Shown piece by piece: positions 1 through 5,129 of a DNA stretch of 5,491 bases. A program made the translations under genes and the position numbers. Position 1 is the first letter of the stretch. Each line of letters opens with the position of its first letter. The DNA is from Streptomyces sp. NBS 14/10 (lineage in GTDB: Bacteria; Actinomycetota; Actinomycetes; Streptomycetales; Streptomycetaceae), in assembly GCF_002224125.1 (NCBI RefSeq), contig NZ_NCSM01000039.1, positions 41,151 to 46,641 on the forward strand, in the 5' to 3' direction. The notes under the pieces are model-generated. The model was given only the letters and a program-made list of their open reading frames with translations. It did not search any database and was not told where the DNA came from.

Positions 1-89
1 GAGGCATGACACACCGTGCGCGACACAACGAGCGCGAGGACTTCCTCGGAACACCGGCTTGCGCTTGCCGAATACCTCGTCCGTGCAGG

Positions 90-1186
90 TCACGCGGCAT
101 GTCTGTATTCGTGGAGGGTGCCGCGAAGGCGGTCGTGGCGTCGTATGTCGAGGTGGCTGAGCTTGTCCGGGTCGTCGATTGGTGTGGGTAGTGGGTGTAG
201 CGGTCGGGTGTTCGCGATGCCCTGGTGCGGTCGATGGGAGTTGTAGAACTCCTCGAACTCCCGTAGGGCGTGGAGGAGGTGGCGTTGGTTCCAGATCAAG
301 GTCCGGTCCAGGAGTTCGTGTCTGCAGGTCTGCACCCACCTTTCCATGATCGAGTTCATTCTCGGCATCTGGATGCCGGTGAGGACGACCTCGATGCCCG
401 TGTCTTTGAGGAGAGCGTCGAAGGGGCGGGGAACTTCCCGTCCCTGTCTCTGATCATGAATCGTGCCCGGCATCCGACATCCTCGAGATCCATGACCAGG
501 TTCTTCGCCGCCTGTGTGACCCAGGAGGTGGTCGGGTGTGCGGTGGCGCCCAGGACCCGGATGCGACGGCTGCTGTGTTCGATCACCGCGAGTACGTACA
601 TCCGCGTGCCGGACAGGGTGACCGCCTCAAAGAAGTCACAGGCCAGGAGGGCGTCGGCTTGGGAACGCAGGAAGTCGGCCCACGTGCTGGAGCTCCGGTC
701 GGGCGCCGGATCGACGCCGGCATCCTTCAGGATCTTCCAGACGGTCGAGGCGGCCACCTTCACTCCCAGCACGAGCAGCTCGCCGTGCAGGCGCCTGTAG
801 CCCCAGCTTGGATTCTCCCTCGCCAGGCGCAGTACCAGAATCCGGATGGAGCGCACGGTACGGGGCCGACCGGGTCGCTTGGGCCGAGATGAAGCGGCAT
901 GACGGCGCTTGACGAGGTCGCGATGCCAGCACAGCACCGTGTCAGGACGCACGAGCAATCGCACACGCCGCAGGGCGGGCAACGGCAGCCGGTGCAGCAG
1001 CGCCGCCAGGAACGCCCGATCGCTCGGCGTGAACCGTGCTCGATCACTACCGAGTTGGCGTTCGAGCACTGTGATCTGATGGCGGAGGGCCAGGATCTCC
1101 GCATCTTTGTCCCGGTCGCTCTTCGGCAGCAGGCGCAGCAGCGCGAACGTGTTGGTCACTCCCAGGTAGGCCAGTCGCAGTAGCAC
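90..1186 (-). pseudogene. IS481/IS3-like integrase-core (DDE) transposase, frameshifted
   Basis: This would encode a cut-and-paste transposase of the rve integrase-core superfamily, acting on the ends of its own insertion sequence. Reading starts at a GTG (1186-1184) and the stop is TGA at 92-90. The first frame gives an N-terminal helical/HTH part (residues about 25-150, with the conserved PSWGYRRLHGEL block near 126-137). It is followed by catalytic-core Asp184 in ACDFFE and Asp247 in IRDRDGKF. Frame is then lost: between the TTC codons at 433-431 and 422-420 there are 8 bases where 9 are expected. The second frame carries PFDALLKDTGIEVV, MNSIMERW with the catalytic Glu (residue 282 if repaired) and FYNSHRPHQGIA, and ends in EYRHAA. 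With one base restored the protein is 365 aa, which matches my recollection of intact Streptomyces relatives. D184, D247 and E282 have rve-like spacing. The first-frame product lacks the Glu and should be inactive unless the lesion is a sequencing error. I could not find terminal inverted repeats in the flanks. Confidence 0.88.
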
Positions 1187-1402
1187 GGTCGATCATCATG
1201 ACGCGTGGACTGTCGGCTGCGCGAGAGCGCCGACTAGAGCGACGAGGCCGACCACCGCCAGCCCGGGTGCAGGCGTCCGACCAGGGCGGATGACATTCTC
1301 GGCAAGCGCAGCGTCGAGGAGACCGCCGTCGCGCCCGCCGGTCGGCCGGGAGAGGGTGACGCTCGCCGCGGGCGTGGAGGTGCTGCCGGTGATCACCCAG
1401 GG

Positions 1403-1440
1403 TTGGCAGATATATTTCGCAGCTCGATATATGCTCGATG
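1403..1440 (+). promoter_or_regulatory. Predicted padR promoter with overlapping palindromic operator
   Basis: An AT-rich island sits directly before the PadR gene in otherwise GC-rich DNA. A -35-like TTGGCA (1403-1408) is followed, after a 17-base spacer, by a -10-like GATATA (1426-1431). ATATAT arms at 1410-1415 and 1427-1432 form an inverted repeat centred on 1421, and the pairs next to the centre (1419-1420 with 1422-1423) also match. The palindrome therefore fills the -35/-10 spacer, a good site for autorepression. PadR regulators typically bind AT-rich dyads in their own promoters. Transcription would start close to the ATG at 1442, and no Shine-Dalgarno sequence is visible before it, so a leaderless mRNA is likely. 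The elements are seen in the sequence; promoter activity and binding are inferred. Confidence 0.55.
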
Positions 1441-1441
1441 C

Positions 1442-1783
1442 ATGACCAGACAGAATCCGCCCTTGACGGAACCGCAGTACTTCATCCTTGCTGCGCTCAT
1501 GGATGGTCCGTTGCACGGTTACGGCATCATCAAGGCTGCCGAGCAGGCCACCGACGGGCGGCTCCGGATCGCTGTCGGCACGCTCTACGGGGCGCTGGAG
1601 CGGATGGAGCGGGCCGGGCTGGTGGCCGCCGGCCATGAGGAGATCGTGGACGGGCGGGCGCGGCGCTACTACCGGCTCACCGAGGACGGCGCCGAGGCGC
1701 TCGGCCGGGAGGCGCTGCGGATGCAGCAGGCGGCGGCTGTCGTCATCGGACGCGCGCGGGATGCCGGAGCGGCCCCGGCATGA
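1442..1783 (+). CDS. PadR-family transcriptional regulator
   Basis: A 113-aa DNA-binding protein, probably a dimeric cytoplasmic repressor that controls its own promoter and the downstream membrane gene. The PadR winged-helix domain spans about residues 8-83. Its marks are LTEPQYFILAAL at 8-19, HGYGI at 25-29, the recognition-helix segment VGTLYGALERMERAGLV at 45-61, and the wing RRYYRLTEDG at 74-83. The C-terminus (84-113) is a short helical tail, as in the small PadR-s2 type, with no extended effector domain. I chose the ATG at 1442 because family homology begins shortly after it. The upstream in-frame TTG at 1403 would translate through the promoter-like AT-rich island. The TGA stop overlaps the next gene's ATG (ATGA at 1780-1783), indicating translational coupling. 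The inducing ligand cannot be told from the sequence. Confidence 0.9.
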   Translation: MTRQNPPLTEPQYFILAALMDGPLHGYGIIKAAEQATDGRLRIAVGTLYGALERMERAGLVAAGHEEIVDGRARRYYRLTEDGAEALGREALRMQQAAAVVIGRARDAGAAPA

Positions 1784-2736
1784 ATCGTCTGCTGCTTGCG
1801 GTCTATCCCGAGTCCTACCGTTCCCGGCAGGGCAAGGAGTTGCTGGCCTGCCTGGCCGAGGCGTATCCCGGCCGCTCCTGGCCCCCGCCGCGGGAAGTTG
1901 CCGCCTTGGTGCGCGCCGGGGTGCAGGCCCGCGCCCGTGCCACCGTTGACGACACCACTCGGCCGTGGTGGCTGGACGGCATCCATCTGGCCGCCCTGGC
2001 CCTCGCCGCGCTGGCACTGGTTCCGTACCTACAGGACGTGTGGCACTGGGCACTGCGCATCGACCCCGGACAGCACGCCATCGCCTTCCACTTTTCCGGC
2101 TGGTATCCGTGGGCCGGAGGTCCCACGCGGATACGGCTGCTGCCCTACGGGCTGCTCCCGCTGGGCTGCCTGATCGCTCTGCTGCGTGGCAGAGCGTGGA
2201 TCGCGCTGCCGGCCGCGGCAGCCATGATCTGGGCCGGCGCCACGACCCACGGCCGCACCCTCTTCGGCAGCGAGGGCAAGGCGGGCTTGAGCTACTACGG
2301 GTTGGGCGCCCCGCTGACGGCCCGTGACCTGGTGCTCTCGGGGACACTGTGCGCCGCGTGCGCCGTGCTGGCGCTCTGCCGTCCCAGCCGCCTGCGACGC
2401 CGCTCCTACCGCTGGCTGGCCCCTGTCGTGCTCGCCATGTTCATGGCCGGGGGCCTGCACATCATCTCTGTCAGTCCAGCTTTCCAGCGCGGTTTGTTCG
2501 TCCTCGAAGTCGCCGCGCTGCTCGGCGCGTGGGTTGCGACGGCGGCCACCGGCGACCACCGGTGGCTGATCCCCGTCGCGGCGGTCGCGATCGTCCGCAC
2601 GCAGGCGATCGTCGTCCAGCCGGACGCGTTCATGCAGTCCTTTCCGGACCTGGTCGTCCTCATCCTGCTGATCGCACCCCTCCCCGCCCTGGCGATCACC
2701 GCCCAGCGCCGACAGGGGCAGGCACTCCCCGAATAG
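1780..2736 (+). CDS. Polytopic membrane protein of unknown function, coupled to PadR
   Basis: A 318-aa protein whose function I do not recognise, though similar proteins follow padR genes in streptomycetes, as far as I recall. The N-terminal 60 residues are soluble. They contain a LLLAVYPESYR...GKELLACLAEA pattern, reminiscent of the short helical prefix found at the start of some actinobacterial and ABC-permease-type membrane proteins. About eight hydrophobic segments follow, near residues 67-84, 118-136, 139-154, 182-200, 212-231, 238-256, 262-278 and 288-307. An aromatic-rich loop (about 85-112, with WHWALR and WYPWAG) lies between the first two. I see no ATP-binding, catalytic or signal-peptide motif, so transport or sensing is only a guess. 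The ATG at 1780 overlaps the PadR stop, and a GGAG at 1766-1769 inside padR can serve as its ribosome binding site. Regulation by the upstream PadR is likely. Confidence 0.85.
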   Translation: MNRLLLAVYPESYRSRQGKELLACLAEAYPGRSWPPPREVAALVRAGVQARARATVDDTTRPWWLDGIHLAALALAALALVPYLQDVWHWALRIDPGQHAIAFHFSGWYPWAGGPTRIRLLPYGLLPLGCLIALLRGRAWIALPAAAAMIWAGATTHGRTLFGSEGKAGLSYYGLGAPLTARDLVLSGTLCAACAVLALCRPSRLRRRSYRWLAPVVLAMFMAGGLHIISVSPAFQRGLFVLEVAALLGAWVATAATGDHRWLIPVAAVAIVRTQAIVVQPDAFMQSFPDLVVLILLIAPLPALAITAQRRQGQALPE

Positions 2737-2749
2737 GAGCGGACCCCCG

Positions 2750-2794
2750 GTGGGCCGGCCGAGCCCGGCGGCCCACGTCGTGCCACAAGACGTG
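2750..2794 (+). promoter_or_regulatory. Two overlapping hairpins in the leader before the PAP2 gene
   Basis: The 94-base gap between the membrane gene and PAP2 holds a perfect 8-bp GC stem, GTGGGCCG at 2750-2757 pairing with CGGCCCAC at 2769-2776, with an 11-base loop. A second perfect 6-bp stem, CACGTC at 2774-2779 with GACGTG at 2789-2794, shares bases 2774-2776 with the first, so the two cannot both form fully. There is no T-run, so this is not a classical terminator. It could attenuate read-through, act as an RNA-processing site, or occur by chance in GC-rich DNA. The pairings are seen; any function is inferred. Confidence 0.35.
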
Positions 2795-2830
2795 CGTGAC
2801 CTAACTCCCCCCAACGGAAGAAACAGAGCG

Positions 2831-3751
2831 ATGACTCAGCACGACTCTCCGGCCCTGCCCGCGCACCGTCCGGGGGCCTCAAGGCAGGCCCCCGAGGCCC
2901 CCGACGACCCCAGCCCGTCGCGTACGACATGGCCGTGGATGCCGGCTCTGCAGTACACCCTGGGGTTCCTGACGGTCTACCTGCTCGCCATCTGCACCCC
3001 GTGGGGGCAACGAGCTGAGAACGCCCTGTTTGGTCTCGGTAAACAGGGCGGCGAAGAAGCATGGTTCTACCCCCTGTCAGGAGCGGCCTACGGCTCGACG
3101 CCCCTGCCGCCGCTGGAATTGAGCGCCAAGCCAACCCTGATGGTGGGCCTGGCCGTCATCGTGGTCCTCACCCTGGTGCGGCGGTGCTGGTGGCCGGGGT
3201 GCGCGGCGCTCGCGGTCGTCATTCTCACGACCGGAGGCAAGGAGGTGCTCAAATCGACCCTGCCCCGCCCCGATCTGGTGGGCGCGCCCGAGAATCTCCT
3301 TGATCAGGGGTTCCCCAGCGGGCACACCGCCATCCCCGCCGCGCTGACCCTCGCCGCCGTCCTCGTGGTTTCCCCCCGCATCCGCCCCTATGCCGCCACG
3401 GCCGGTGTGCTGTGGCTCGCCTGCATCGCCGCCTACAGCGCGACCAACGGCGGCCACCGGCCCAGCGAAGTGCTGGGGGCCACACTATTGGCCTGTGCCT
3501 GTTACGGCCTCGCAACCTGGCTGCTGCCGCCGGCCGCCGCGCCAGGCGCCACGCGGAGCCCCCGAGCGCTGCCCGTCATCACCCTGACGCTGGCGTTGGC
3601 CATCGCCCTCGTTTCCGGCGCACGGAACGACACCCTCACAAGGTCACTGGTCTCCGCGGCGACGGGCTTCATATGCGCGGCCCTGGTCTGGTACGCCGCA
3701 GTCGGGCGGCCCGCACGCGCCGCACGCCGCACACGCCCCGCGCTGGGCTGA
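2831..3751 (+). CDS. PAP2-superfamily membrane phosphatase
   Basis: A 306-aa integral membrane protein of the PAP2 (phosphatidic acid phosphatase type 2) superfamily. Members dephosphorylate lipid phosphates such as phosphatidate or undecaprenyl pyrophosphate at the membrane surface; the substrate here is unknown. Residues 1-33 are a Pro-rich hydrophilic tail. Hydrophobic segments lie near 38-56, 102-117, 122-136, 167-182, 187-205, 213-232, 249-266 and 275-296. Catalytic motifs are GKEVLKSTLPRPD at 136-148 (motif 1, Lys141 and Arg146), PSGH at 162-165 (motif 2, His165), and NGGHRPSEVLG at 206-216 (motif 3, His209). Motif 3 departs from the usual SR-x5-H-x3-D: the Arg is not evident and Glu213 stands where Asp is expected. 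I chose the ATG at 2831 because GGAAG at 2816-2820 is a plausible ribosome binding site; an in-frame GTG at 2750 would place translated sequence across the hairpins. It may be co-transcribed with the two upstream genes. Confidence 0.88.
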   Translation: MTQHDSPALPAHRPGASRQAPEAPDDPSPSRTTWPWMPALQYTLGFLTVYLLAICTPWGQRAENALFGLGKQGGEEAWFYPLSGAAYGSTPLPPLELSAKPTLMVGLAVIVVLTLVRRCWWPGCAALAVVILTTGGKEVLKSTLPRPDLVGAPENLLDQGFPSGHTAIPAALTLAAVLVVSPRIRPYAATAGVLWLACIAAYSATNGGHRPSEVLGATLLACACYGLATWLLPPAAAPGATRSPRALPVITLTLALAIALVSGARNDTLTRSLVSAATGFICAALVWYAAVGRPARAARRTRPALG

Positions 3752-3754
3752 CCA

Positions 3755-3770
3755 CCCGGCCGGCTCCGGG
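3755..3770 (+). terminator. Weak terminator-like hairpin after the PAP2 gene
   Basis: Three bases after the PAP2 stop, CCCGG (3755-3759) can pair with CCGGG (3766-3770) across a 6-base loop. The stem is short and no T-run follows. Actinomycete terminators often lack T-runs, but GC-rich DNA forms such stems by chance. The call rests mainly on position at the end of the operon. Confidence 0.25.
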
Positions 3771-3934
3771 CGGGAACCAGCGCATCCTGGCAAAGCGGCT
3801 GTCCGACGCCACCGCCCAGTCGTAGAAGCCGTCGACGCCCGAGCGGGATGCACTCCCGCCCAGCGTGTCCTCCCGTAGTCCGGTCAACAGGCCGGTGTCG
3901 CCCGGCGCGGCAACCGGACGGCCAGAATGATCAC

Positions 3935-4804
3935 GTGGCGGAACGAGTGCAGGTCCGGGAGATCGGCGATGACGAGGGCCGGCGACTGCTGCGGATTATC
4001 CGCAGGGGCACCGGGTCGGTGGTGACCTGGCGGCGGGCCCAGATGGTTCTGCTGCCCGCGCAGGGGATGCCCCTGGCGAAGATCGCCGAAGTGTCTTTCA
4101 CCAGCGACGACCGGGTCCGCGATGTGATCCACAACTTCAACACCCACGGCTTCGACTCGCTCTACCCGAAATACAAGGGCGGGCGGCCCAGGACGTTCAC
4201 GCTGCCCGAGCGCCGCGAAATCAAGAAGATCGCGAAATCCAAGCCGGCTGAGCACGACCTGCCCTTTCCACCTGGAGTCTGTCCAAGCTGGCGGACTTCC
4301 TGGTCGCAGAGGGGGTGATCGACGACATCAGCCACGAGGGCCTGCGCATCCTGCTCCGCGAGGAAGGCGTCTCCTTTCAACGCCTGAAGACCTGGAAGAC
4401 CTCCCGCGACCCGGACTACGCGGCCAAGAAGGCCCGCGTCGAGCACCTCTACGCGATCGCCGACGGGGAGGTCCTGCCCGAGGAAGGCGAGCCCGAAGTC
4501 ATCTTCTGCATGGACGAGTTCGGCCCGCTCAACCTCATGCCCCACCCCGGGAAGCAGTGGGCCGAGCGTGGCGGCAAGCACAAGGACCCCGACCGTGAGC
4601 CGCGCCGCAGGCGGCGGGCGACCTACAACCACTACGGCGGAGTACGACACCTGTTCGCCGCCCTGGGTCTAGCCAAGGACAAGCTCTACGGCCACATCAA
4701 GCCGGTCAAGCGGCGGACGCAGTTCCTGGAGTTCTGCCGCTACCTGCGCACCCTCTACCCGGACAAGGTCCGTATCGCAATCGTCTTCGACAACTTCTCC
4801 CCAC
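3935..4804 (+). pseudogene. IS630-family transposase, frameshifted and interrupted by a group II intron
   Basis: The remnant of a Tc1/mariner-like IS630 transposase, which would cut and join its element at TA sites. I chose the GTG at 3935 because VAERVQVREI is where I recall relatives beginning. A helix-turn-helix region lies at about residues 28-70 (VVTWRRAQMVLL...DRVRDVIHNFN). The linker YPKYKGGRPRTFTLPERREIKKI follows. Frame is lost at residue 111 (TTT, 4265-4267): reading must step back one base for STW-type sequence to continue as SLSKLADFLVAEG. The rest is in the shifted frame: ISHEGLRILLREEGVSFQ, FCMDEFGPLNLMPHPG with the first catalytic Asp (4513-4515), and IAIVFDNFSP with the second (4789-4791). 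Family similarity stops at about 4801-4804, where relatives, as I recall them, read DNFSPHL. The third acidic residue and the C-terminus, roughly 80 aa, are missing here and may lie beyond the intron. The gene is non-functional on two counts, unless the first is a sequencing error. Confidence 0.88.
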
Positions 4805-4827
4805 CGGGATGAAGCTCTTGATCCCGG
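4804..4827 (+). repeat. 24-bp near-perfect palindrome at the IS630/intron junction
   Basis: CCGGGAT at 4804-4810 is the exact inverse complement of ATCCCGG at 4821-4827. Inside, AAG (4812-4814) also pairs with CTT (4817-4819), leaving one G-G mismatch and a CT tip. It lies exactly where IS630 similarity ends. It could be the first stem of intron domain I or a hairpin belonging to the integration site. The pairing is seen; its role is undecided. Confidence 0.6.
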
Positions 4828-4960
4828 GACAAGCCCGGCGGGAGCCCGTCGACTGGCCGGGCGGCGTCCGGCGTAGAGGTGACGTGAGTCCTGTCTGCGG
4901 CTCTCGTGCGGAACGTGGGAAGGCGTCCTCGGCATGTTCGCGTCCAGCAGCGCGGACAAC

Positions 4961-4986
4961 CGGGAGTGCCCGAGTCGGGAGTGCCC
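4961..4986 (+). repeat. 11-bp direct repeat inside the intron RNA region
   Basis: CGGGAGTGCCC occurs at 4961-4971 and again at 4976-4986, separated by GAGT, giving a period of 15 bases. It falls in the presumed domain I/II part of the intron. A local tandem duplication is the simplest reading. It may have altered the fold, because each copy could compete for the same partner strand. Confidence 0.6.
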
Positions 4987-5129
4987 CGTAGGGACTTCGA
5001 GTACCGGGCCGAGGGCGCCGGCGGACCGGCTCGTAGTAGTGAGGAAGCCCTTGTAACGGGGGTGGAGCGAAGGGGCCGGGTCACTCGTGGCTGTTTCGTT
5101 CGGTCAACCAGAACTCTGGGAGGAGCCCG

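Noticed and set aside
420..433. Programmed ribosomal frameshifting in the IS481-like transposase
   Set aside because: The CCT codon could slip onto CCC, but the preceding codon would not re-pair, no stimulatory structure was evident, and relatives I recall use a single frame. A one-base deletion is simpler.
270..932. Plus-strand frames opposite the IS481-like transposase (for example 270-800 and 536-892)
   Set aside because: The minus strand carries an obvious DDE transposase here; these are reverse-strand shadows.
1196..2347. 383-codon open frame on the minus strand
   Set aside because: Most of it is antisense to the well-supported padR and membrane genes. Its composition is Arg/Pro/Ala-rich shadow sequence without domain motifs. 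Only the last 60 or so codons lie in non-coding DNA and are discussed as a possible remnant.
2029..2814. 261-codon open frame on the minus strand
   Set aside because: It is antisense to the membrane protein, with low-complexity Gly/Arg/Gln-rich content typical of GC-rich shadow frames.
3843..3859. GCGGG/CCCGC hairpin as a terminator
   Set aside because: It is a five-base stem with no T-run in GC-rich DNA; too likely by chance.
3876..3877. TA dinucleotide as the IS630 left target site
   Set aside because: IS630 elements insert at TA, but the right end is not in the window and no matching terminal repeat can be paired, so the boundary cannot be supported.
4906..4910. GTGCG as the true intron 5' splice site
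   Set aside because: It would leave only 224 bases before the RT and leave 4804-4905, which shows intron-like stems, unexplained.
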